Shown here: positions 32,001 through 42,122 of the stretch, in pieces
Numbering within the stretch: the first letter of the stretch is position 1
Layout: the number at the start of each line of letters is the position of its first letter
NCBI GenBank assembly: GCA_008330645.1
Contig: VLTN01000092.1
Span: forward strand, 17,553-81,552
From: Cafeteria roenbergensis
Taxonomy: Eukaryota > Sar > Bigyra > Bicosoecida > Cafeteriaceae
Reading direction: 5' to 3'
DNA length: 64,000 nt
Notes under the pieces: model-generated
Database searches by the model: none
What the model saw: only the letters and a program-made list of their open reading frames with translations
What the model was told of the DNA's origin: nothing
Made by a program: the position numbers and the translations under genes

Positions 32001-34008
32001 GGCTGAGGTGATGGACGGGGGGGGCTGGGCCGCCGGCAGGGCCGCCGCTGCCGCTGCCGCTGCCGCAGCCGCTGCCGCCTCCGGGCGCGGGGGAGCAGGC
32101 GGGGGCGGCGGCGGGCGGGGCAAGGGGCGCGATGGGCGCGGCCGAGGCGCAGCGAGCAGGGCCCGGCCAGCTGCCCAGTCCAGCGCGGCCACGCGCAGCC
32201 CCACCGCCGAGACGCGGTGGAGCGACGCTGTCGTTGGCGCCTTCTCGGCCGCTTGCCTCGCGGCCGCACGCCTTCCCGCTCCTGCCGGCGACGCCGCCTC
32301 CTCCTGGGGCGAGCTCGTGGGCGAGCGCGTGGCAAGCGCTGCTGCGGCGGCGACGGAACCGCGCCTGGCGCGAGGCGTTGCGGCGCGCGTTCTCGTCGCC
32401 CCGGTACCGGCGCGCCGCCTGCCCGCCCGCGGCTCTGCCAATCACGACCTCTGCTGGGAGGGCCCCTCGGGCAACGCCTGCCTCGTCCTGGAGCTGAGCG
32501 ACGCGGTGCCGCCCGGCGGTCGCCGGGCCGCGCACGCGGCAGCTGAGGATCACGGCGCGCTGCACCTGACGGTGGAAGGTTTCGCCGAGGAGCTGGAGGG
32601 CGCCGTGCCGCTGCGGGGGTCGGCCGCCGCTGGGTTCGAGGGGCGGCGCACCCTCGTGTTCAGCGTGTTCCCCGACGCCAAGCGTGCTGCGCTGGCGGCG
32701 CGGTCGGCGGTGCTGGCGGAGGCTGGGGCTGCCCATGCGCATTCTGCAGCCAGCGGGCGCGCGGCACCGGGCTCCACGTTCGTGGCCGCGGCGGACGACG
32801 CCGAGGCGGAGATGGTCCTCTCCCGCCGCTCCCAGGCCGCTGGCGCCAGAGGGGCGCCAGCCGCTTCCCAGCCGGCGCGCGCGGTTCAGGGCAAGGAGGG
32901 TGCCTCTGGTCCGGAGGAGGAGGGGGAAGAGGAGGACGACGGGGCGGCGGAGGAGGCGGAGGGCACCGCCAAGGGCGCGGCGTCGCCCACAGGCAGCCCG
33001 TCCCTGCACGAAGCCGATACCGCCGCCGACGATTCCGCCGACGATTCCGCCGACGACTCCGAAGGAGCCGGCGACGAAGCCGCCGCCGCCGCGCCGGCAG
33101 AGCCCGAGGGCCCGGTGACCCTGGCTGTGATCCTCGCCCGCGTGCCGGTGACTGCCTCCAAGGCAGAGCTGCGGGCTCTGCCGGCGAAGGAGCGCGTCGC
33201 AGCGATGAAGGCGACACGGGCCGCGGCAACCGCTCGCGTGGAGAGCTGTGGAGGCTTTGCTGGGCTGAAGCGCGAGGTGGCGGCCGAGCGGCGCAGTGCC
33301 AAGCGGGCGGCGAAAAAGGCTGAGAAGGCCAGAGCAGCGGCGGCGGCCGAGGCGGCGGCAGCGGCTGCGGCCGGGCGGCGGCTCGGTGGCTCCGCCGGGC
33401 AGACGCAAGGGTTGTCGGCGATGGCGGCGGCCCGGGCCGAGGGCGCAGCGGCGAGAAAGGCTGCTGGTGCTGGTGCTGCTGCGGCGGCGGCGGCGGCGTC
33501 CGGCGCTGGCGGGCGCGGCGCGGCGGCAGGGAGGCGCGGAGGCACTTCGGGCGCTGCTGCCAGCACGGCTGGGAGGCGGCTCGGCGGCGGGGCTGCTTCG
33601 GGCGAGCAGCTTCCCACGTATGAGGACGGGCTCCGCGTTGTGAGGGCAAGGAGGGCGGCCGAGGGGCGGGAGTGCGGCACGGAGTCCGAGGAGGACGAGG
33701 CAGTGGCCGAGGTGGCGTCGCTGACGGACGCGCTGATGCGCAAAGTGGAGCGTGGGGGCGCGATTCTGCGGCTGGCAGACGGGCGGGCAGTTGCAGGGAG
33801 CGTGAAGGACGGCGACCTCGTGCGTGAGGGGGGAGCTGCAGCGTCAGCCCAAGCTCGCGAGTCAGGCGACCTCAAGGGCTGGAAGCGGGAGCTGGTGAGC
33901 CGACAGCTGCGCGAAAAGCTGGAGGAGTCTCGCGCTGGCCGGACCCGTAGTGCGGGCGATGACGGTTCCGGGGCCAAAAAGCGTGGGTCTAAGCGCAAGA
34001 AGCCTTGA
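29023..34008 (+). CDS. UPF1-like SF1B helicase of the IGHMBP2 (SMUBP2) type with long C-terminal extension
   Basis: 1661 residues in a single exon, start at ATG 29023 (the frame is open a few codons upstream but with no earlier ATG). The N-terminus (EQAAAAWAARQQELLDLEAHEE) and the following FGRTMVRLEP, RPGSLVGLCLF region fit the SMUBP-type 1B domain. Helicase motifs are in order: NAPQLRAVARCL (Q), GPPGTGKTTT (I, about 339), ACAPSNVAVDNLAERL (Ia), VLATLSGAAS, VVVIDEAAQATE (II, about 563), LAGDHLQLPPTV (III), LLRVQHRMC (IV), STVDSYQGQEAEAVVLSLVRS (V) and NVAVTRARRLCVVVGD (VI). All ATPase residues are present. IGHMBP2 relatives unwind DNA and RNA 5'-3' and act in translation and tRNA-related processes; here the role is inferred from family. 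After about residue 950 the protein is Ala/Gly/Glu-rich low complexity with a Lys-rich end (AKKRGSKRKKP) that could be a nuclear signal. Confidence 0.92.
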   Translation: MEFEQAAAAWAARQQELLDLEAHEEEVRTSGALAVLTAAELEAQGTTISRAIMGGAVLGSFGRTMVRLEPPPLPKGAQSGKGDSDKPGRASRPVFPPHRLRPGSLVGLCLFRDDATARACLHPVRGVVSRSSDTRIEIALDESSTGGGGGDTPAEQRAEAQIEAVIRAGAVVRLDTIGSDISGDRLRRAVADVGAGRWWAAEAVGRALFAAGPDAETEEASTKAAAAAAMTGDAATAYATAPAASLAADSGADWPAFAWSRCDAAAPDGAVATPSADESGAEAADCAPGEAPVPGETAVPAPALSAVRRSLFRQDLNAPQLRAVARCLASADVHLVHGPPGTGKTTTVAEIVRQLVARGLRVLACAPSNVAVDNLAERLAEPAAEPDGCQGLAGARRGARPSLVRLGHPARVSEDLQRLTLDAQVEASAADSGVKEARRAAERAGRRARSAKTGPGRWEARREARDAAKEARARERRAAGTVIRAADVVLATLSGAASQSLWAAVRDGRGDAAAPMPAGLSESAAAAVAAAASSAASAAAEAGSASSIAAPDGFRWFDVVVIDEAAQATEAACWIAARLGRRLILAGDHLQLPPTVLSDEAARRGLAATLPLRVVRLAGAAAVSLLRVQHRMCEAVGGWASQAMYGGRLAAHPSVARRALLDLPGVAACLRARGADTGLGGAAATAPPGEEPADAGSPAPAGCLARGWEEMPLPDWMSDAGSLDPQETAEWCGSGLVLLDSAGCDGFEDDTDAAEAARAAARAEAEAAGLSAERVEAAVRFAAGESRSNVGEAALAAGAAAALVLSAGVDPAGVVIISPYNGQVARIRAAVAAVADEVEALRGGEGGAAAAAALRRLRVSTVDSYQGQEAEAVVLSLVRSNARGEVGFLADSRRINVAVTRARRLCVVVGDSDTAGKDAFLAGLLRRCEALSDATAAAGGWRAALASRSAAITGAAAAGTASSPAKAATAPLEVVPGGAVRSAAMFEDVRDAVAEVMDGGGWAAGRAAAAAAAAAAAAASGRGGAGGGGGGRGKGRDGRGRGAASRARPAAQSSAATRSPTAETRWSDAVVGAFSAACLAAARLPAPAGDAASSWGELVGERVASAAAAATEPRLARGVAARVLVAPVPARRLPARGSANHDLCWEGPSGNACLVLELSDAVPPGGRRAAHAAAEDHGALHLTVEGFAEELEGAVPLRGSAAAGFEGRRTLVFSVFPDAKRAALAARSAVLAEAGAAHAHSAASGRAAPGSTFVAAADDAEAEMVLSRRSQAAGARGAPAASQPARAVQGKEGASGPEEEGEEEDDGAAEEAEGTAKGAASPTGSPSLHEADTAADDSADDSADDSEGAGDEAAAAAPAEPEGPVTLAVILARVPVTASKAELRALPAKERVAAMKATRAAATARVESCGGFAGLKREVAAERRSAKRAAKKAEKARAAAAAEAAAAAAAGRRLGGSAGQTQGLSAMAAARAEGAAARKAAGAGAAAAAAAASGAGGRGAAAGRRGGTSGAAASTAGRRLGGGAASGEQLPTYEDGLRVVRARRAAEGRECGTESEEDEAVAEVASLTDALMRKVERGGAILRLADGRAVAGSVKDGDLVREGGAAASAQARESGDLKGWKRELVSRQLREKLEESRAGRTRSAGDDGSGAKKRGSKRKKP

Positions 34009-34549
34009 CCAAAGGCGAGTGGTTTGTCGCGTGTCGCCGCTTCGCCAGCCCCTCTCATGAGCGATCAGCGCTGCCCCGCACGCCGCCCACCCAATGCCAG
34101 GCCGAAGCGCATGGCTCGAGCGCCGGGCTGGCAGTCCAAAGGGCGGGCCATGGGAGGTCCGTGGGCGCGCGAAATTTCGACGCCGGCTCGCTGCGCGGTT
34201 GCTGCAGCAGACTCTGCAACTCGAGTTGCGCTGACTGTGGAAGGATCAGCAGCGTGTGCCCGCGGCGGGAACCCCGCCCCAGAAGGCGCGGGGTGGGGAG
34301 CCAGAGTGAACGAGCCTACGGGCGGCTCTGGCACGGCCTTGAGGCGCAGCACGGGAGTGGCGACGGCGGACGCTGCGGGCCGTCGCGGCGGAGACGGACT
34401 TGCGGTCAGATTGCAGAGTTCAGTTCCGCAAGGCTGAGCGATGCTTGCTGGACTGCGGCACGTGGCCGGCGACCGCACTCTGCGAGGTCCACAGGGAGGC
34501 CCGGGCTCAGCCGTCCGCCTCGTGCTCGAACAGACGCTGTTTCCTGGCA
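34009..34549. other. Intergenic, helicase to PH/proline-rich gene
   Basis: 541 bp between two plus-strand genes. I saw no protein-like segment and no repeat. Confidence 0.4.
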
Positions 34550-36371
34550 ATGGCAGACGCGGCTCGCGAGGCACTGCAAGGCGCGGCGGCGGCAGACGCC
34601 GAGGCGCTTCCAGGGCTCCGGTCGCGGATCGACGCCTTCGGGCGCGCCCTGCTGACCGTCGGTCCGACCCCTAGCTTTTTCGTCGATAGCCACACGATTG
34701 TTGCCAGTCGCGAGCGCCTAGCGGAGACGGCCGCGGCCATGGAGGGCGCTGGGGACGCAGACGGCGCGCTTTGGGCAGAGCAAGTCCACCCCCAACTGCA
34801 GGCCATGGCGCGCTCGGCCGCATCCTTCAAGCGGCAGCTCGGGGCGGCGTGCGAGGCCGCGCTGGGCGGCGACGAAGACGCGATTCTCAGCCGCGACCTT
34901 GCGGCCTCGGGCATGACCGGGCAGCAACTGCAGGTGAGCTGACCTGCGATGGGTCCCGATCCGCGCCACCGGCCCAGCTGGCAGCGCGAGCCGCGGTGCG
35001 CGGCGTGCAGGCTGGTGCGCCGGCGACAGGGCGCGGGGTGCGTTGAGCGGGCCCGGCGCTCGGCGGCCTCGCTTGCCGCGTGCGCGCGACGAGTCGCCGG
35101 CTGCGCTTCGCCTCAACCTCGATTCCGAGGGCCCGGCAACCGCCCCGGCGTTCGGCGCAAGTTTGTCTCGTTCCCGAAGCAAGAGACCGCGCTGCGCCTC
35201 GCCCAGCCCCTCTGGCCAGGCCCTGCTCTGAGGCCGGCTCGCACCGTCACTGCCCCGTTTGTCGGTGCCTTGGCGGCCTGCCCTGCTTGTTGCACGACCG
35301 CAGGAGTTCCTGCTCGAGCTGCTCACGTCAATGCAAGCCCATGTCGAGGCGGCCGAAGCGGCCGCCGATTGGGAGCTGGACAGCATTCCCGATGCGGACG
35401 CCGTTGCGACAACGATGCGCGATGCTGTGGATGCCGTTGCTCAGGCCCAGCGCGTCTTCGCGCTCGGCAAGGAGTGCGTGTGGGCGGGAACCGACTCGGA
35501 GGTGCCCCTTTTTGTTCCGGGCCGCGTGGTGGTTCGCCAGCAGACCTTCCCCATCATGGACCAGGACGATGAGGAGCCCAACCCCAACTACAGCGTCTGG
35601 CTCTTTTCCGACGCGCTCATGTACGGCGCGTTCACGGCCGACCAGCGCTACGAAATTGTCGGGCTCATTTCGCTTGAGCCCAGCGCCTCGCCAACGGTTG
35701 ACTGCCCCAAGGCGCGCGGCAAGCTCCGCAACTCGTTCCGCGTGGACCACACCGGCGGCCACCTTTCCGTGGTGTGCGCCAGCGAGGCGGAGCGCGACAG
35801 CTGGGCCGCGGACGTGGCGCGGACCGTGGCGCAGGCCGCAGCCCCCCCCGCCCCTGCGCCAGCAGCTGCAGGTGGGGTCGCCCCGCCCCCTGCTGCCCCC
35901 TGGACCGGCGCCGGCCTGCCCCCTCCTCCCCCGGCCCCCGGAGGCCCGCCAGCGGGCGGCTTGGCCCCTCCCCCCCCAGCCGACGGAGCCTCGGGCGCTG
36001 GCGCCGGCGCCGCCTCCGACGCGGACGCGGCCAACACCAAGCTGCGCCAGCGCCTGCAGCTGAGGCGCTCCAACCGCCAGGCCAGGGCCCCCGCAAGCGG
36101 CGGCCTCTCCATCCCGCCCCCCCCGGGCGCCGCCGCGGCAGCAGCCGCGCGTGCCGCAATCAACCTGCCTCCCAGGGAGCCGTCTCCCGGTATCGGCATT
36201 CCCCCGCCGCCCGCAGCTGTCGCCAGCAACTTGCCGCCGCCCCCCATGGCACCCCCCGCCACGCTGCCCCCGCCCCCCGCGGCGCCGTCCATGCCGCCCC
36301 CGCCAACGGGCCACGCGCCGGTCAAGCCCCCCAAGGCAGGCCTGCGTTTCGCCCCGCCCCCAAACCCCTAG
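34550..36371 (+). CDS. PH-domain, proline-rich protein (possibly DH-PH like)
   Basis: Exons 34550-34933 and 35304-36371, phase 0 across a 370-bp intron (GTGAGC...CCGCAG). 483 residues. Residues about 10-190 are predicted helical (LRSRIDAFGRALLTV, ARSAASFKRQLGAACEAAL, FLLELLTSMQAHVEAAEAAA), in the place a Dbl-homology domain would occupy. A PH domain follows (about 190-315) with YSVWLFSDALMYGAF, the strand pattern of RhoGEF PH domains, and a closing helix RDSWAADVARTVAQ. The C-terminal third is Pro-rich (PPPPPAPGGPPAGG and many PPPP runs), as in actin regulators that bind profilin or SH3 domains. The overall plan suggests cytoskeletal signalling, but DH-like activity is not shown by any motif. 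Confidence 0.72.
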
Positions 36372-36881
36372 GCGCCCCTTCAAGCCATGCCCCCCCCCCC
36401 CCCCCCTTCCAGTCCAGGCGCACCGGCGGCGCTCCCCGCTGCCCGGCGACGCCTTGCACGGGGCCCTCCTGTCTCAGGGCGGCGCCGCCCTACCGCTGAT
36501 CGAATGCCGAGTGGATTGCGTGACCGGCGGTGGCTAATGCCACCGCCGGACCAAGTCCCGTCATTATTGCGCGCTGCTACATGTGTCGTGCCGCCGCCCC
36601 CACCCGAAGCCAGTCTCCGCCCACTCGATTCGCCACACAGTTTGCTCCACACGTGGCGAGTGGGCGCGCGCTCTGCATTCGGGGCAACATCATCATTTGG
36701 GCACCGCGACGCAATTGCGCCGGCACACAGCAGGCAAACACGGACGGGAGCAGGGCGAAGACAGGCAGGAAGGGGAGGCCCTTTGGGGGGCAACATGAAG
36801 GCCACGGAAGGGGTGCGAAGGGGGGGAGTCTGGCGGGGCGAAGGCTGGCGGGGCGGCGCGGCGCGGCCGCAGGTTGCCAGC
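36372..36881. other. Convergent intergenic with a 17-bp poly-C run
   Basis: 510 bp between two stop codons (PH-protein plus, RNR minus). A C17 homopolymer sits at 36390-36406, just after the plus-strand stop. No coding signal. Confidence 0.5.
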
Positions 36882-38713
36882 TCAGAAGTCCACGTCATCG
36901 GTGTCGCCGGCGAAGGTGCGGTCGTCGCCAGTGGCGCCCACTCCGGACTTGGAGTACTCGCCCACGCGCTTCTCGAAGAAGTTGGTCTTGCCGTCCATGG
37001 AGATGAGCTCCATCCACTCGAAGGGGTTGCTGGTGCCCCAGACCTTGGGCACGCCGAGGGAGACGAGGAGGCGGTCGGCGACGAACTCGATGTACTCCTG
37101 CATGAGCTTGGAGTTCATGCCGATGAGCTCGACGGGGAGGGCCTCGGTGACGAACTCCTTCTCGCACTCCACTGCGGCCACGATGATGTCCTGCACGGCG
37201 CCGGGGGCGAGCTTCTCCTGCAGCATGCTGTACATGAGGCAGGCGAAGTCGCAGTGGAGGCCCTCGTCGCGCGAGATGAGCTCGTTGGAGAAGCAGAGGC
37301 CGGGCATGAGGCCGCGCTTCTTCATCCAGAAGATGGCGCAGAAGGACCCGCTGAAGAAGATCCCCTCCACCGCGGCGAAGGCCACGATGCGCTCTGCGAA
37401 GCTGGCGGTCTCGGAGTTGGTCCAGCGCAGGGCCCACTCGGCCTTCTTGGACACGCAGGGCACGGTCTCGATGGCGCGGAAGAGGGAGGCCTTCTCGTCC
37501 TTGTCCTTGACGTACGTGTCGATGAGCAGGGAGTACACCTCCGAGTGGATGTTCTCGATGGCGATCTGCGCGATGGACAGGAGGGGGATGTGGGGTGCGC
37601 GGAGGGGCGTGGGGCTCCGACTGCCGGGCGTGCGTCGTCAGCGCAGGGGGCGCAGCGGCGGTTGCAGACGGCGGGGAGCCGGGCCAAGGTGCGGAGCGAG
37701 ATGCGCTGACCAGGGGGCGCGCTTGCTCACCTGGAAGCCGTAGAAGCACCGCGCCTCGGGGATCTGGACCTCGTTGGCGAAGTTCATGGCGAGGTTCTCG
37801 TTCACGATGCCGTCAGAGGCAGCGAAGAAGGCGAGGATGTGCTTGATGAAAAACTGCTCGTCCCCGGACAGCGAGGCCCAATCCTGCAGCAGAACCGGGG
37901 GGGCGGGCGCAAGGCACGGGGCAGCAGGCGCAGTGGCGCGCACGAGTCCCGCTCGAGCGCGCAAAGCGGGCGGCTGCCTTTCGGAAGGGGCTGCGGGACT
38001 GACCCCGGCGAATTCGAATTGCTCGCTCGTTCAAGCTGGCGAGAGCAGACGGGCAGGCAAGGCTTGCAGCCGCGCCCCCATGACGGGCCGACCGCGGGAT
38101 TTTGCATCGCGCTTGCTGGCGGCTCGCGTGGCGGCGGGGGCGCGGGTCGAGGAGAGCGGGCGGCCGTTGGCCCGTCGCACCTTGTGGTCGTGGGCGAGGT
38201 CGACCTCCTCGGCGGTCCAGAAGGACGCCTCGGCCTTCTTGTACATGTCCCACACCTGCGTCGACAGCAAGCGCGGGGGGGATCGGAGGCACAATGGAGG
38301 TCGGCGGGGCTCGGCGGGGAGGGGAGCGGCGCGCGGCGGCGAGGCACACGCCGTTTCTGGCTTAGTGCCGATGCTCGGCGCAAGAGAAGCCAACGGCGAC
38401 GGGCTGACCTTAGTGTGCTGGATCGGGAACAGAACGAAGCGGCCCGGGTTCTCGCGCAGCAGGGGCTCGCTAGACGCCATAGCGCTGGAACTGGCCACGC
38501 GGGAGGGCGGCAGCTGCGACGGAAGGCGACGGGGGGAGGGGCGGAGGCGGCGACGTTTCATACAGTCAGTTCGAACGGCCGCGCGTCGCCGCGGCGCCCG
38601 GGCACCGGGGCGCGGCGAGGGCTTACCTTGAAGGAGCTGATCGGGCTTTCCGGCGTGCTGGAGGAGGCGGCGCGGGCCACAGCGGCGGGGGGCGTGCTGA
38701 TTGCGGAGGCCAT
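36882..38713 (-). CDS. RNR2: Ribonucleoside-diphosphate reductase small subunit (R2, class Ia)
   Basis: Five exons, all joined in phase 0: 38713-38627, 38513-38409, 38255-38181, 37883-37731 and 37565-36882. Donors are GTAAGC, GTCAGC, GTGCGA and GTGAGC. 367 residues, typical length. R2 makes the tyrosyl radical used by the large subunit to reduce NDPs to dNDPs. The exons read [73 protein letters not shown] and [18 protein letters not shown]. Iron ligands D83, E144, H147, E207, E241 and H244 are all present, and the radical Tyr is Y151. The C-terminus ends DDVDF, the peptide that docks to R1. The gene is divergent from APC8 with only 186 bp between the two ATGs. Confidence 0.97.
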
Positions 38714-38899
38714 GGCTGCTGCTGCTCAAATGTCGTGGCGTGTGCGCTCCCAGCCCGCCAACGAGCGGCTCTGCCGGCGCCGGCCGACAGGCGCCTCTGC
38801 CGGCCAGCGCGCCGCCGTTGCCGGCTGCGGGCCGCCGGCCTCGGGGGCGCACGCCGAGCGGAGAGGGGCGCTGCTTCCAGGGGGCGCGCTGCTGGGAGC
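38714..38899. promoter_or_regulatory. Compact bidirectional promoter, RNR2 / APC8
   Basis: Only 186 bp lie between the divergent ATGs of the ribonucleotide reductase small subunit (minus) and APC8/CDC23 (plus). Both promoters and leaders must fit or be shared. GC-rich throughout, with no clear TATA box. A GGCGCGC-type element (about 38884) recalls an E2F-like site but is not distinctive in such GC-rich DNA. Confidence 0.6.
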
Positions 38900-41755
38900 A
38901 TGGCCTTTGCCGTGCCGGCACCGCTGCCCGTGTCGGGCATGCGGGAACTGCGGAGCGCGATTGCACTGCTCAAGGCTCGCGGCCTGCGCGCCTCGGCGCA
39001 GTGGTGAGGGGCGGCGCTGCCCGGCGCGCTGCGAGCCTGCGACGTGCTCGCGACGCCAGTGGCGCGCACGCAAGCTCGCTCGCCAGCGGCCGCTTCGCAG
39101 GGGCGGGGAGGGGGAGTGCGCCTTGCCCTGCCGGGACGCGCCTGCAGCTCGGCGCCGGCTCAAGGCAAACGCGACTGCCCCGCCACGCTCGGCGCCCCAT
39201 CGCTGCGTCCGCGACCGCCGCTGCTCAGTCGGCCCCGTGACGGTTGTGTGCGCTGCGCGCAGGGCGGCTGAGCTGCTCGTGGCCCACGGCGACGCCATGA
39301 TCACCGAGGCTGACCCTCCAGCGCCCGTTGCCGGTGCGACCCGGGCGCCGTTCCTCGGGCCCCGTGCGGGCGTGAGCGTGCCGCCACTTGCCATGCACCA
39401 GTCCGATCTGGATCCGTCCGACGTGGCCACGCTCGCCGTCTGCTTTCTGGAGGCGGGCGAGTTCGAGCGCGCCGCCTTCACGCTCGAGCGGGCGCACGGA
39501 GGCCCCCCCTCCGCCCTCTCGCGCCCCAGGATCGACGGCGGCGGCTTCCGGGAGCCGTGCACAGTCGACGTGCGCGCCGGCGGAGACGCAGTCCTTCTGC
39601 CCCGGTGGCCGGCGAGCTCGACCGCACCGGAGCCGCCGCTTCGCTCGCCCACCGCCTCCTCGCGCCCCGCGGACGCGGGGCACTGGACCACGCTGGAGGT
39701 GTGCGTCTGGGCGCACGCCAGCCTGATGGGGGGGGAGCGGCGCGCCACGGAGCGCCGCCTGGCCGGCGGCGACCCGCTCAAGGGACCCGTCGTCGCCTCC
39801 TCGCAGGCGGCCCAGGCCACGACGAAACCGCACCCGGCGTCGGGGGCAGCGCGCGCGCCCGTGAACCCCGCCGCCGGCGTCGTGTCAGACGCCCTCCTCC
39901 CCCTCTGGCGGGCCGGCCGCCTCGACCCCCCAGCCGCCGCCGTCCTGGGGGCCGCGCTCCGCCGCCGCGGCCACCTCGCCGACGCCAGGGCCGTGCTCGC
40001 CGCCGCCGCCGTATCCATGCCGCTCCTCTGGTCGGCCTGGCTCGAGCTCGCGCAGTGCTGCGCATCGCCCGCCGACGTCCCGATCCTTCCAACCGACCAC
40101 TGGGCGGCGCACCTGTTCGCAGCCCACGTCCTCAGGGAAACCGGCAGAGCCGCAGCGTCGCTCGCGTCTCTCGTCCACGTCGTCGGGCCCGAAGAGCCCA
40201 CGCCCCCGCGCGCAGCCGCGCACGCGGCAGCGCCGACAGACCGCCGCCCCCCGCCCGCCGTCCGCACGGCCATTGCCGTGTCCAGACCCTTCCGCCGCGA
40301 AACCGCGCTGGCTCTGTACGCGCTGCGCCGCCTGGCCCCCGCCCGCGCGCTGCTCGCGAGCCTGCACGCCGACGACCCCTTCGATATGTCCGTTGTGGCC
40401 CCGCTCAGCGACTGCCTCTTCGTCACGGTGAGCGCTGCCTCGCCAGAGCGCCCAGCCGCCTGCCCGGCTCCAGCCCGCTGCCCCGCCGTCGTCTAGGCGC
40501 CTGCCAGGCTCGTGCCGCCGCGCCTGTCCCTTCCACCGGCCGTCGTCTAGGCGCCTGCTTCCCCCCCCCGCTCCGCCCCCGATGGCTCCCGCCCCCCGAT
40601 TGCTCTCGCTTCTTCTCGCAGGGCCGGCGCGCCGACCTGGCTTCCCTGGCGCAGCGCGTGCACGCCGCGGCCAAGTTCCGCCCCGAGGCTTGCCTGGTGA
40701 TGGCCAACCACGCGTCCGCGCGCGGCGACCACGAGCGCAGCATTCTGCACCTGAAGCGCGCGCTGCGGGCGGACCCCGCCAGCGCGACGGCCTGGACGCT
40801 GCTCGGTCACGAGTTCCTCGAGGGGAAGAACGGCCCGGCCGCGGTGGAGGCCTACAGGCGCGCGATCGACGTGGCGCCGCTGGACCACCGCGCGTGGTAC
40901 GGGCTTGGGCAGGCGCACGAGCTCTTCGGGCTGCGGCTGCGGGCGCTGGACGCGTTTAGGCGCGCAGCGGCGGTGCGGCCTGCGGACGGCAGGATGTGGA
41001 CCGCGATGGCCGCGTCGCTCGACGCTCTGGGGCAGGAGGCCGAGGCGGATGCCTGTTACCGCCGAGCGGCAGCGTGCCCAGAGAGCGACGGTCACGCCGC
41101 AGCGGCGCTGGCCGAGCGTGGCGGGGCGGCCAGCGGCTGGCCGCAAGCGCATAGACTGGCGTTTGACGCGCCTGGGATCGGCGGACCGCCCGAGGGCGAT
41201 GCGGAGGTGATGCGGCGGGCCGATCAGCTGATGGAGTTCGGAGAGGCGGCGCTCCAGGCGGGCATGGCGGAGGACGCGTGCGCTCACGCCGAGGCCGCCG
41301 TGGCCATCCTGGGGGCGGGCGGGGCCAGCGGGGGCCAGCGGGGCCAGGCCGCAGCGGCGGCGCGCAGTGAGGCGCTCGGCCTGCTCGCGAGGGCTGCCGA
41401 GGCGGCCGGGTTGTCGCTCAGGGGCGCGCCGTCGCGGGCGCTGGCTGCCTCCGCGGCCAGCGGGAGGGGGTGGGCGGGTGTATCGCTGGGCGACTCCGCG
41501 TCGTCCATCGACCTCAGCTCGCCCGGGGCAGAGGCGGAACGGGCAGGCGCCGCGGCGGACGGGGTCGCCGGCGCAGGGGCGGCCGGTTTGCGCGCGTCGG
41601 CCGCTGCGCTCGCGAGGGCGGGGGATGCTGTGGCGGGCTGGGGCCGAGGCGAGGACCGCGACGATGCAGGCCAGGAGGAGGAGCAGGAGCAGGAGGAGGA
41701 GGAAGCGGCGAGTGAAGACGAGGCCATGAGTCTGGACGATAGTCACAGCGACTGA
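38900..41755 (+). CDS. CDC23: Anaphase-promoting complex subunit 8 (APC8/CDC23), TPR protein
   Basis: Exons 38900-39003, 39263-40427 and 40622-41755 (introns 259 and 194 bp, donors GTGAGG and GTGAGC, CAG acceptors; codon TG|G then phase 0). 800 residues. The N-terminus has MRELRSAIALLKARGLRASAQWAAELL, the conserved CDC23 start. The central part is divergent and Ala/Pro-rich. The strongest match is the third exon: FRPEACLVMANHASARGDHE, RALRADPASATAWTLLGHEF, AYRRAIDVAPLDHRAWYGLG and RPADGRMWTAMAASLDALGQ, which align with the CDC23 TPR array, including AWTLLGHE and HRAWYGLGQ. The tail is acidic (EEEQEQEEEEAASEDEAM). APC8 is a scaffold TPR subunit of the ubiquitin ligase that drives anaphase and mitotic exit. 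It shares a promoter region with the RNR2 gene. Confidence 0.92.
40485..40558 (+). repeat. 20-bp direct repeat in APC8 intron 2
   Basis: The sequence gccgtcgtctaggcgcctgc occurs at 40485-40504 and 40539-40558, 54 bp apart, inside the second intron of APC8. Confidence 0.9.
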
Positions 41756-42122
41756 GTCACTAGTTCAGTGGGAGAGTGACCCAAGCGTTGCGGCTCCGCT
41801 GCCCTCGGCGCCCGCCGCTCGGCTAGCTGCGCAGCGACTGCCCGGACAAGCATCTCATTCGTGCGGAAGAAGCGGTCGAGCCGCATCGGGACGCCAGTGG
41901 CGCGGCTGGTCGAGTGCCTGCACGCGCTGTCTCACGCTTGCGCGCGAAGCTTTGCACTCGCCGGCGAGTGGCGGTTTTTGCGCATGAGTGGCAGCAGTCG
42001 ACAGCTGCCGTCGTCCAGTGCAAGAAGGGCAAGCACGCGTACATGCATTCTACTCAGTGCTCCTGCGTGGGAGGCAGCCCCGCCCCAGCGGGGCGCGCCC
42101 GCCCCAAAGACCACATCAAAGC
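41756..42122. other. Convergent intergenic, APC8 / RING-like gene
   Basis: 367 bp between two stop codons. No coding signal. It contains an ACTAGTTCAGTGG stretch just after the APC8 stop and is less GC-rich than the genes. Confidence 0.45.

Noticed and set aside
36390-36406. Poly-C run as a functional element
   Set aside because: It follows a stop codon in a convergent intergenic region and is best taken as a homopolymer that may also be mis-sized.
37839-40496. An 885-codon plus frame starting inside the RNR2 gene
   Set aside because: Only the section from 39263 belongs to APC8. The rest is antisense to RNR2 exons and introns, and the frame runs past a GTGAGC donor at 40428.
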